DNA from: Tetradesmus obliquus
Lineage: Eukaryota; Chlorophyta; Chlorophyceae; Sphaeropleales; Scenedesmaceae
Length of the DNA: 64,000 nucleotides
Direction: 5' to 3'
Assembly (NCBI GenBank): GCA_030272155.1
Contig: CP126206.1
Span: 4,200,001 to 4,264,000 of the forward strand
Shown: one piece after another, positions 33,795 to 46,325 of the stretch
Layout of the letters: each line of letters opens with the position of its first letter
How positions within the stretch are numbered: position 1 is the stretch's first letter
Made by a program: the position numbers and the translations under genes
The notes under the pieces: model-generated
What the model saw: the letters and a program-made list of their open reading frames with translations, nothing else
The model's database searches: none
Told to the model about the DNA's origin: nothing

Positions 33795-36700
33795 AGGCTT
33801 AGAGCTTTGTGTGCTTGGTGCGGCCACACTGCCACCCGGCTGCTGCACTTTCTGCTGCTGCTGCTGCTGCTGCTGGCTGGTGGCGCCGAGCTTGCCAAGC
33901 GCTGCTCGCCTCGCGTGGGTCACCTCTTGCCGCCGCTCCCGCATTTCAACTAGCGTTGTGGCGATGAGCAGGCCAACCAGGCAGATGTCGAAGATTCTGG
34001 ATAAAGCGTAGGTGAGCAGGGCGGTGCGGCGCGGCGGGCAGCGGCCGCAGCCGGTGTAGAACATGCCGTAGGCGCCGCTGCCGTCCGGCTCATCACCTGC
34101 AGCAAAAAGTAGGTAACAGGGGAAGAATGAGTCAGAATACTCGTGATAGGGCATGTTTGTGTGTGCCGTACAGCGTGCTGTGTTGGGCCGTCACGCCGCC
34201 TGCAGCAAGGCAGAAATGGCAGCAGGCCCACGAGGCAGATGTGGAAGATTCTGGATAGTGCGTAGGTGAGCAGGGCGGTGAACACGCACAGTGTGCACAG
34301 CCAGCTGCTGTGATCTTGAGCACACATGAGGCGATCAACAGCAGCTACTTTCGAGGCTGCGCAACGGCTGCGTGGTGTAAAACCCTAAACCCTGAACCCT
34401 GGACCTGTGTCAACGCACCTGGGAACACGCACTGTGTGCACAGCCTGCTGCTGTGGCCCTGAGCGCACACCAGCCCATCATATTGCTGTTTCTACAGCAC
34501 TTGGAACAAAGGCATGCGCCGCTACAATTCTTTTACGAACGCACCTGGGAACACGCACTGTGTGCACAGCTTGCTGCTGCAGCCCTGAGCACACATGAGG
34601 CGATCAACAGCAGCTACTTTCGAGGCTGCGCAACGGCTGTGTGATGTAAAACCCTAACCCTGTAAAACCCTAAACCCTAATCCTGTGTCAGCGCACCTGG
34701 GAACACACACTGTGTGCACAGCTGCTGCTGTAGCCCTGCTCACACATGCGCCATCAACAGCAGCTACTTTCGAGGCTACATACCAGCTGTGTGGTGTAAA
34801 ACCCTAAACCCTAAACCCTGAACCTGTGTCAACGCACCTGGGAAGACGCACTGCGTGCACAGCCTGCTGCTGTAACCTTATGCACACATGAGCCCATCGC
34901 AACGCTCCGCCAGCACATCCGTGTCATTCAAGTAGGGGTTGACCACTGTACCACCATATGCGCCAGCAACATACACCGCCGCACAGCTGCTTGCAATTGC
35001 CACACCAACAGACCCGTCTTATAACAACACCCGGCGCCAACAGGTCAAACATTCAACAAAAACAGCAAGACTGCATGGGTCAGCGCACCTGGGAAGACGC
35101 ATTGTGTGCACAGCCTGCTGCTGTAGCCCTGAGCACACATCAGCCCATCATAATGCTCCGCAAGTGCATCGCTGTCATTCAGGTAGGGGTTGGTCATCAG
35201 TAAAGCCATGTCAGCCAGAGTAACAGGAGCAGCAGCAGCAGCAGCAGCAGCAGACGCATTGCTGCTGCTGAGTTGCAGCAGCTGCCGGCGGCGCCGCCTG
35301 CCCACAAAGGCTGCTGCTGCGCGGGCGTTGTAGCTGCTGGTCTGGCCGCTGGCGGCTGCGTCAGCCAGCTGCAAAAGAATGGGCGTGCATTTCCTGTACA
35401 GCAGCAATGGAAAGGCAGATTGCAGGCTTAGGTTGATATTAGGGTTTGGGTTTTATAGTCAGAGTGCTCGCTCTGGCACTATAGTTGCTGGTCTGGCCGC
35501 TAGCCGCTGCGTCAGCCAGCTGCAAAAGAATGGGCGTGCACTTCCTGCGGGGCAGCAATGCAGGAAGCAGAATGCGCAGGTTTAGATCGAGTTAGGGTTT
35601 AGGGTTTAGGGTCAGGGTGCTCGCTCGTGCGTTGTAGCTCTGCTGGTCTGGCCGCTGGCGGCTGCGTCAGCCAGCTGCAGCAGGATGGGCGTGCATTTCC
35701 TGCAGAGCAGCAATGCAGGAAGCAGAATGTGGAGGTTTAGGTTGTGTTAGGGTTTAGGGTTTAGGGTCAGGGACCCAAACACCCCAATAGTGCAGCGCTC
35801 ACCTGCGCAGCGTGTCCCAAGGTGTAGCTGCGCTGCTGCCGCTGCCGCTGATCAGCTCCCTCAGGCTGCCCGCGTCGATGCCGACCTCGGGGTTGGCCAG
35901 CGCAATGCCAATCTACCAACCAATCAACCTACCTGGCTGCAGCCTTTTCAAACAACCACCAAATCCAAAAAACGACCTTTTACCCAACGAATGGCCAGAA
36001 AAACAATCGGTCAACCCTCAAAACCCTCAAAAGTGCACCTCTCACCAGCGCAGCGTGTCCCAAGGTGTAGCGGCGCTGCTGCTGCTGCCGCCGATCAGCT
36101 CCCTCAGGCTGCCTGCGTCGCTGCCGACCTTTGGACCTGACACATGTGGCCAAACCATAACGCTCAACGGTCGCCCTTCTCACCTGCACAGCATGTCCCA
36201 GGGCGTCGCCCCGCTGCTGCTGCTGCTGCTGCTGCTGCTGCCGCTGAGCAGCAACATCACACGCGCCCATCCAGCTAGTAACCAGTAACCTCTAAACCTT
36301 CAAAGTATAGCACCTCTCACCTGCGCAGTGTGTCCCAAGGTGTAGCGGCGCTGCTGCCGCTGCCGCTAACCAGCAACATAATGCCCTTTCAGCCAGCTAG
36401 TAACCAGTAACCTATGGAACCACTACAATCAGGCTGAAATCTTGACAGATTCTCTCCTGCGCAGTGTGTTCCAGGGCGTCGCCGCGCTGCTGCTGCTGCC
36501 GCTGAGCAGCTTCCTCAGCCTGCCGGCGCTGCTGCCCTACTCGCGGTTGGCGAGCAACGGCCAAAGCTCGAGCTATCAGCCAGCCCTTTTTGGGCCAGAT
36601 CCTTCAGTACCTAACATACCCAAACACCCCAATAGTGCACCTCTCACCTGCGCAGTGTGTCCCAAGGGGTGGCGGCGCCGCTGCTGCCGCTGCCGCTGAG

Positions 36701-39700
36701 CAGCAATGTCTCGGCCACTCAGCCAGCTGGCAACCAATAACCTGTAAAACCTCTGCAAATAAGTTCAAAAAGTTTCACGGATTATCACCTGCGCAGCGTG
36801 TCCCAAGGTGTGGCAGCGCTGCTGCTGCTGCCGCTGATGACCTCCCTCAGGCTGCCAGCGTCGCTGCCGACCTCGGGGTTGGCCAGCAGCAGCTGCTGCT
36901 GCTGCAGGCACTGCATCACCTCCAGCGCTTCGATGCTCCTGCATAGGGAGGTGCAAACAAAAGAGACAACACGCAGGCAGCAAGGCGTTGAGAAACAGGT
37001 TGCCGCTGTGAGCAGGGACTGCAAGGCGCCCGCATAGCCAAATGCAGGTGTCTATTTCTCATCACTGTGAGCAGGCACTGCATCACCTCCAGCGCCTCGA
37101 TGCTCCTGCAGGATAGTGAGCAGGCAGGCGACATGCCAGACAGGGAGGTGATGGGCCCATGTTACAAACAGAAAAAGGAAGGTGGCAGCAACAGCAACAG
37201 CAACAGACGCAGGCATTGCATCACCTCCAGCGCCTCGATGCTCCTGCAGGTGAAAGTGCAGACTAACCGGCAACAGGCAGGCAACAAGGCAGGTGAATTA
37301 CAGGAGCAGGCAAACTTCTAAACCAAACTGCCACAACACAGCCGCTCAGTACAAGTGTAGCCGTGGGTTGGATTTTCAGCTAGCTTCAGAGCCAGTTCAA
37401 GAGCCCTGAACCCACCTGACGCAGGCGTTTTTGAGCCACAAAACGCCACCAAAATGTCACACGCCACAACCTAGAACCACACTAACAGCAGAGCAAGCAG
37501 GGTTTAATCCTAAAACTCTTTCAAACTTGCTGTTAAACCTCAGTTGAAACCCACGTGACGCAGGCGTTGCGGCGGGAGCACTCATGCATGCGCGACAGGG
37601 GTCCGCTATCCCAATACCCACTGTCAGACAGCAGCGAGGTCCCTGATCACGCTTCGAGCCACAAAGAATGCCACAGAAGTGTCACGTGCCATATCCCGAA
37701 ACCACACTTAACACAGATCAAGCAGGGTTCATCCCTAAACCTCTGGAAACCTTGCTGTGAAACCCCAACAAAAACCCACCATCAGCGCACCTGATGCAGG
37801 CGCAGCAAGGCGGGCACTTGTGCATGCGCGTGGACAGCGGCCCGCCATTCCAGTAGCCAGTATCCGGCAGCAGCGACGTCCCCGAGCACGCTTTCAGCCA
37901 AACAGCTACAAAACTGTCACACGACAAACCCTAAAACCACACTAGAAGCAGGTCAAGCAGGGTTGAACCTTGACCCACCTGACGCAGGCGTTGCGGCGCG
38001 GGCACTTGTGCATGCGCGTCGACAGCGGCCCTGAATTCCAGTAGCCACTGTCAGGCAGCAGCGAGGTCCCCGAGCACGCTTCAACACAAAGAACGCCACA
38101 AAAAATGTCACGCGCCACAACCTGAAACCACACTGACAACATATCAAGCAGGGTTCAACCCTGAACTTATGGAAATCCTGTTGTAAAACCCTAACAAAAA
38201 CCCACCTGACGCAGGCATTGCGGCGCGGGCACTTGTGCATGCGCGTCAAAAGAGGCCCACTGTTCCAATACCCACTGTCAGGCAGCAGCGACGTCCCTGA
38301 GCACGCTTTCAGCCAAACAGCTACAAAACCGTCACACACGACAAACTGTAAAACCACACTAGAAGCAGGTCAAGCAGGGTTTAACCTTGACCCACCTGAC
38401 GCAGGCGTTGCGGCGCGGGCACTTGTGCATGCGCGTCGACAGCGGCCCTGAATTCCAGTAGCCACTGTCAGGCAGCAGCGACGTGCCCGAGCAGTATGCC
38501 GCATTCTCTGGGCAGATGCTGCACTTGCTGCTGCTGTAGCTGAACGAAAACAGCGGCGAGGTACAGTTATAACACCCCACAGCAGTAGTGGCCTGCCCCC
38601 AATGGCAGGCCGGCAGGCTCACTCTGACCACCTGCCTACCGCCTGGTAGTTCCACACCTTCTGTAGCTGACAGCAATTTGAATGTTATGCTCTGGTTTGA
38701 CCCGGGGCGCGCCAACAGCTGCAGCTGGTCAAACCTTGCGGTGCCGTTGACCGGTAGGACCTTACTAATGCCACCCAGCTGGCACGCGCTGCAGTTGCCG
38801 AAATCTGCTACAGCCTGTACTGATAGCTGCTCTGCTACATCATTTGCCACTTGGCCACCCAGCTGGTCGAGCACTGGCAGAGCCACTCCTTGGATCTGGC
38901 CTGTGTCACTGACACTGCCTTCCACTGCATTCTCCGGCTCTGCTGCTGCTGCTGCCGCTGCTGCTGCTGCTGCAGTACGTGCTGTTGATTTCTGCTTGCT
39001 GGCTGCTGCTGCTGCTGCTGTTGCATTGGCGCCGGAAGAAGGTGCTGATGCAGCAGCAGCATAGGGAGTGCCAGTGACCACGATCTGACCCAGTTTTGCT
39101 GGGCCCGTGGCAACACGTGCTGCAATGGCGTCAGCAAAACGCAAGCCGCCAGAGGTACCCGCAGTTGCTGCTGCTGCTGCTTTGGCTGCAGGCTTGCTGG
39201 CAGCAGCAGCAGCAGCAGCAGTGGTTTTTGTGGTTGGTTGCGTGTCTGCAGCGAGCTCCTCAGCAATAGCAAAGTTTGAGGTCTTGCTGCTGCTGCTGCC
39301 GCCACCAGCTGGCTGCTTCTGCTGTTGCTCTGGTGCCAGCAAGTGCCGGCCTCCAGCTGCTGCAGCAGTAGCAGCAACATCAGGCTTAGCTGCTGCTGCG
39401 GGTGCTGTGGCTGCAGGCTTGGATGCCGCTGTGGCTGCTGCACCTGCTGCTGGCGCCTTTGCTGCAGTGGATGTAGCTGATTTTGTTGCTGCAGCAGTCC
39501 CTGCTGCTCCTGCTGCTGGTTTGGCTGCAGCTGGCGCAGGCTTCGCCCCCTGCTTTGCACCTGCTGCTGCTGCTGCTGCCTTGGCAGGCTGCCGCAACAG
39601 TGACACCAGCACAGTAGCATTTGTAACATACAGGTCAGCCCCGGATCCCAGACCATCTCCTGCTGACGTGGCAGCAGCAGCAGCAGCACTGCCTGCACCC

Positions 39701-41743
39701 CTGTCCTGCTGCTGCTGCTGCTGCTGCTGCAGTGCTGCCATGTCAGCAGCCACCGGCCCGCCGCCCTGCAGCCGCCGCCGCCTGGCCAGCAGCCCTGCCC
39801 CATACGCCGCCGCCCAACTCGAGCCATCGTTATATAACACGTTATCTCTGAACTGCGTGTCTGTGGGGTTTAGCGCCATTGGGCATACCTCAGGCCCCTC
39901 AGCACAAGCCTCAATAAAGAGCCCCGCTCCAAACAGTGCACTGTTGTTTAGGAAGCTTGAGGGTCCAACAAGGCCAAACCCTGTTCGCCAAAGCCCTAGG
40001 CATAAACCCCCGCCAGACCCTACAACCCCACAGGCCGGCAGCGCCTGCTGAGCCGATGGAAGGCCAGAGTCAGCAGCAGCAGGCAAGCCTGGGATGCTGC
40101 TGCTGCTGCTGCTGCTGGCGCCGGCAACGGCTGCTGCTGCTGCTGCCTGGCGCTGCAGGCGCGCCCGTGCTGCTGCTGCCGCCTCTGCGCCGGCTGCATT
40201 GCCAGAAAATGCGCTGCTGCTGCATTGGGAGCCTTCTCCAGCAGCCAGAATGCACGCCCCGCCGCCAGAAGCAGCTGCATTGCCATCAAATGTACAGCGC
40301 TCGGTGGAAAATCGAGCGCAGCCCACGCAGCTCACTCCGCCGCCAGTTTGCGCTGCAAAGTTGTGCGCAAAACTGCTGCCCCTTAGCTGCATGCTATCAC
40401 ACAAGCTGCACGCAAGCGCGCCACCCTGCCGGCCCGCTGTGTTATTTTCAAATGCAGTCTGCTTGAACAGCAGCGCCCACTTTGTGAGGGCCGCGCCCCC
40501 AGCAGCAGCAGCAGCAGCAGCAGTGCCGCTGGCGCGCGCGCGCGCTGTTGCTGCTGCTGCATCGCCTGGCAGCAGCAGCCCGGCAGCAGCGGCGCCGCCG
40601 AAATGCCCCGCTGCATTCCCTACAAAGCTTCCCCCCACTGCTTCAACAGACTGCCGCACACCCACAGGTCCTAACAACAACGCACCTCCTGCAGCTGAAG
40701 CCCAGTTGTTATAAAAGCTGCTGTTGATTAGCTGCAGCTGAGCATCATCCACAAACACGCCACCGCCCCGGCCGCTGCCGCCCCACGCAACGTTGTTACT
40801 AACGTTGCACTGCGTAAGGGTCAGCCTTCCGCGCCAGATGTACGCGCCGCCGCCGGCTGAGACCTGAACCTCACCTAGCATGTATTGGATGGTCTCTGCT
40901 GCTGTTGAGGTGCCTGCTGCTGCTGCTGCTGCTGCGCTGCCGCTGGCGCTGTGTGCTGCTGCTGCTGTGTTGCCGATCAGGCTGCTGCGGGTGAGGGAGG
41001 TGGCGCCGCCATGCAGCATCAGCGCTGCACCGACCTGCGGGCAAAAAACGAGCATAGTTGGTGGCAAAGAGTGCAGAAGCAAAGGCAGCTGGGCCGCCAT
41101 GAGACCTCCGCTGCATGCAATTGCCGCCATGCAGCATCAGCGCTGCGTCGGCCTGAGGGCAGGAAAAAGGGAGGCGGAAAGACAGGCAGAGAAAATGTTG
41201 TTGGACCTCTGCTGAGTGCAATTGCTTACCTTCGCTCTGTTGAATGCAAACCTGCAGCCCTCGCTGCAAGCAACAGCGCTTCCGCCAAGTGTGGCCACCG
41301 CGCCGCCAGCTGCCGCACTGTTGTTGGTCATGGTCACACGCACCAGGGTAAGGGACGTTTCGTTGCCCATGCCGAATACAGCACCACCAAACATGCCCTG
41401 CGGTTGGTTTAGGCGTCGAGCAGCAGCAGCAGGCAGCAGCAGCAGCAGCAGATGAAGTGAGCAAGCACGGGCTGGTGTTGGCCATCAACACAGGCAGGGA
41501 TGCTTTGCTGCTCATGGCCAAACACAGCCCAACTAAAACAACTCTGCAGTGCTTTGCACATGTATTACTCAGGTTTAAAAAGGTCATGAAAATAATTCAA
41601 ACCCTATTTGTCCGACCCACCCACCTGGTTGTTGCTCCATGTGGTGTCAGCAGCATCCACGCTGCTGCTCTCATCCATGAAAGCACCTCCACCAGAGCCT
41701 CCAGTGCAGTTGTTGTAACCCACAGATGACCCAATCACACCGC

Positions 41744-41778
<35 letters not shown>

Positions 41779-41954
41779 CGCAGCTGCAGGCTGGCCTTCC
41801 GATCCATATACACGCCAGCACCAGAGCTAGAGGCCCTGTTGCCGCTGATGCTGCTGCCCGCAATAACTGCCGCCTGCTCAGCCGCCACATACAGCCCACC
41901 ACCCTTCTCCGCGCCGCCGGCCGCTGCTGCACTGCCCAGCGCCATCATCATACC

Positions 41955-41996
<42 letters not shown>

Positions 41997-44900
41997 GCCT
42001 GCTGCGGCGGCGGCTGCAGCAAGCAGCACAGCAGGCTTGTAACCAGCCCCTGCTGCTGCCCTGCCCTTGTCCAAAACATCCAGGCATGACTGCAGCGCCA
42101 CCTGATCAGGCAGCCCACCGTTTGCTGTCACCTGGCTGCACCTCAGATCCAATTTTGACTCGTCACTGCTGTCGCTCAGCAGCACCATCAGCCCGCCGCC
42201 GCTGCGCGCAGTGTTACATGACACTGTTACATTTGTTAGTAACACATCAGTGCCGCCGTACACCATGAAGCCGCCGCCCTCCTGCTGTGCTGCATTGCCG
42301 AGGAAGCGGTCACTGTGCAGCGTCATGTTGCAGGGGTGCGTGATGGCGCCGCCGCCCTTGATCAGGGCTGAGTTGTGCGCCCAAGTGTTGTTGTAGGCGG
42401 TGAACACATGGCCCTCTCCATAGTACCTGCAACAGCAGGGCAGCCGCAGCAGCAGCAGACTGTCAGCCATGACACAAGCCAAGAAACACTCCTGCTGCAC
42501 CCCTGCAGGTGGTGTCCGCGGCTCCTCAACCTACTCACACACTCGGCACATTCTATGGCCCCACCAATCTTAAGCGCTGTGTTGAGCGCTATCATGCAGC
42601 ATGCATCCAACAGCAGCTTCCCGGCCAATGTATGTACCCCGAATCTGCAACTCACTTGGCGCACTCCATGCCCCCTCCGTACTTGAGCGCGGTGTTGTGC
42701 GCAATCACGTTGTTGCGCATGTCGGCGCGCGTAGCGCTGTACATGGCAAGGCCGCCACCGTACGTGCCCTGCGCAATAGCAACAAGAGGGATTGGAAAAA
42801 AGCCGTGCAATCTAGTTTTGGTGTAGCGCACACCAGGCTGTACATGGCGTGCGTGCCCTGCACAGCGGCAAGAAGAGGTATGAATGAATGAATGAGCTAC
42901 GCGTGGTGTGTTCATCCTCGCCACCCGCGTAAGTTAAGGGAGGGTGTGTGTGTGACGATGAGGATACCGCATATGCCTTCACACCTCCCACCACAGAAGG
43001 GGTATTGACCAACAGGTTCTGATCAGGTGTTTGATTCAATTCTTATGTGGCGCACATGGCGTTCTCAGTGGTGAACCCGCGGCCACCGGCGTATGATACG
43101 TGCCGTGCACAACGGCAGCAAAAGGTGCGCGCGCGCCAAAAAGCGCTGTGTACTCACCGTGTTGTATGTGAAGATGCTGTTGTGGATGGACACGCTGAGC
43201 GGCACCGCATCCTCCACCAACTCAGCCAGCAAACCACCGCCACGTCCAGTGAGGCTGTTGTTGGTGATGGTGGCCTGCAGTAAAGCAGCAACGGCAGCAG
43301 CAGCAACAGCAGAAGTAGTAAAGTAGCAGCGGCAGCAGGACGTCAAGCATGCACAAATACATCCAGCTCAGCCAGCAGGGCCACGCGCAAGCATACACAA
43401 ACATGTACGTTCAAAGGATCGCCGGGGGACCTTGGGCGGGAGGTCTTCTGGCCCAGCTTTTGCTTGAAAGTGCGCAGCTTTGCCTTTTTCATGCAATCCT
43501 GTCCATCTTTACACAAGTAGGCCAATGCATGCATTTGCACTCGAGTAAACATGGGCGCAGCCAATCGCACACTCAACCACCGCGTGCGCGCGCAAGCAAA
43601 CGCAAACATATGCGCAGCCACACGCGGTTCAGGTGAACGCGTACGCACGCGCAAGCGAATGCAGACATGTATGTTTAAATTGACATGCGCGCGCAACCCG
43701 GCAAACGCTCACGGGCGCGCGCGCGCGCGCGCGCAATCACACATGAGTATTCGATTCCACATGCGCGCGCAACTACAACAGCGCGAACGAACACCGTGTT
43801 TGTGAGATTCCGCATGCGCGCGTGCACAACCAGTAGTTGTGTAGCCGCGCGTGTATATATAGTTGAGCGTACATGTGTCATGCAATCATGTAGACTCCAA
43901 TCCACATACGCACAGTCAAATGCGCACATCGACACATACGCGTGTGCAAGCACATGCAAACAATTGCGCTGAAATCATCATACGCGCTCACACACAAGCG
44001 CGTGCAAGCATGTGCAAACATGTGCGCCTTGGTCCACACGCACGCGCAACCTCACGCGCGCTCATGCATGCGGGCGCGCACGGAAGTATGCACGCACGCA
44101 CAGACATGTGCACTCAGATCCACACTGTGCATCATGCGCGCGCATCCATACACGTGCTCACACACGCGCGCACGCGCGCGCAAGCTCGTGCAAAGTTTGC
44201 ACGCACATGTGCGCGCAAATTTACATGGGCACGCAACCATACATGTATACACACGCGTTCGCGCTCAACTCCTCATGCACACAACCACACGCGCGTAGCC
44301 ATACGCGCGTTCACACACAGGCGTGCGCATGCAAGCACATGCAAACACGTACATGTGAGCTCAAAGCTCAAATGCCCACCGCCGCACTCGTTTTCACGTA
44401 GGCGCGCGGGCTCACAATCAGGTGCATACAAACATATGCACTCGAATCTACATGCCCGAGCAACCACACGAGCACATGCAAACACGTGTGACGTGTTGAC
44501 CGGCTCAAATGCACATACGCACAGCCACACACAATCCCAAACGCGGACGTACCAACACGCGTGCTCAAATGCAGACCAACACGAGCACTTACCCGCGATT
44601 GCGCACACCCAAGCAAATCACACACGCGTGCTCAAATCACTTGCGAATCCGCACGCGCGCGCATGAAGTGTGCGCGCGCATGAGAACACACCCACTTGCG
44701 TCCATGCACTCGCACGGGCCAAAGCAAGAACATGTGCATGCCCGCACGCGCATGCATCAGATATATTCGCGCAGTATCAAGCAGCAAGACAAGACCCCAC
44801 AATCGTACGCCGCGCGCATGAGCTCACGCACGCGCCGCCTAGCACTGCTGCTACTTTACGTACACATGTCCACATGCATATACTATATCTGATGATCAAA

Positions 44901-46287
44901 CACGCGCCAGTTACCCAAAATTTTGGGCTTTAAAGCACGCTTGAGCGCACGCATGCAAACAAGCCTGAGCACACACACGTACCATAGTGAAAATACAAAT
45001 ACCCGCGCAAACACACACGAGCACCCACCCACACGCAAGCACACGCGCGAGCTCAAACTCACATCGACACCCTCACAACACGCACACGCGCGCACTGTAC
45101 TAATGCCAGAACACATGTGACATGCAATGCGCATCAAACAGCTCCCTATCCAAAGCAAAGAACACGCACACGTTCAGCAGCTACGCAACCAACTCACTCA
45201 CCTGCTCGATGTGTGCACTCAGACCTGCATTCGACTCCAGGTACACGCCCGCTGCTGTGCTAAGGCCCCTGCAGTGGCTCACGGTGCTGTTGTGCAGCAG
45301 CAGCGCGCCATTGGTGGTGCGGATGCCGCCGCCCTGCACGTGTCATCATGAACCGCAACAACAGCAATATTGAGCTTGAGTGCAAGCGGAGGTGCAGAAA
45401 CTCGATCGAGCAAACCCGTACAGTTGCCGCAGCTGCCAGCCTAGTGGGCGGCCCACACGGCACAAGGCAGCACAGCGCGCAACAACAAGCGGTCTGAAAA
45501 CGCCGCATTTGCGCTGACAAACCATGCACAGACCATGCATGTGTAGCTGTGCGAGACCAGCGAGCTCGCGGCGCCACGTGGCCAGCCAGGCCGGCCATGC
45601 CCCCGCCCACAAAGCTGAGCTTATAAGGCCCCGCCCACAAAGCTGAGCTTATAAGGCCCCGCCCACGAAGCTGCGCTTATAAAACACTATGGCGCAAGCC
45701 AACACACAACAAGCACATGCACAACACAGTAAGGCAGCCCAAGCTTCTGGGCTCACCAATGGATGAATGAATGAGCTACGCGTGGTGTGTTCACACTTAA
45801 GACCCGCGTTAGTTCAGGAAAGGGACGTGTGTGGCGATGAGCATACCCCATGCACCTCCACGCCTCCTGCCAGGGCTCACCATGTCAGCATAGCTGTGCT
45901 GGATCAACGAGTCTCTCAGCGCGATGTGACTAGCCAGACCTGCGACGCCCCCGCCCACAAAGCGCGCGTTGCAGTGGCTGAGGCTGCTGCCGGCGATGAG
46001 GCCGCTGCTGGCCTCAAGGGACACGCAGCCGCCTGCAGGCAGCAACAGCAGCAGCAGCAGCAGCAGCGAAGGCCACATGATGCACATGTAGATGGCTGAG
46101 GCTGCTGCCGGCGATGAGGCCGCTGCTGGCCTCTAGCGACACACAACCACCTGCAGGCAGCAACAGCAGTGGCAGGACCAAAGAAAGCAGAATGCACAGG
46201 TCGGCAGTGGCTAAGGCTGTTGCCCGCGATGAGGCCGCTGCTGGCCTCCAGCGACACGCAGCCGCCTGCCGGCAGCATCAGCAACAG

Positions 46288-46325
<38 letters not shown>

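Noticed and set aside
43540-45120. His/Thr/Ala-rich proteins on both strands
   Set aside because: Open frames are a by-product of CA/GC alternation. The region lies inside an intron of a phase-consistent gene.
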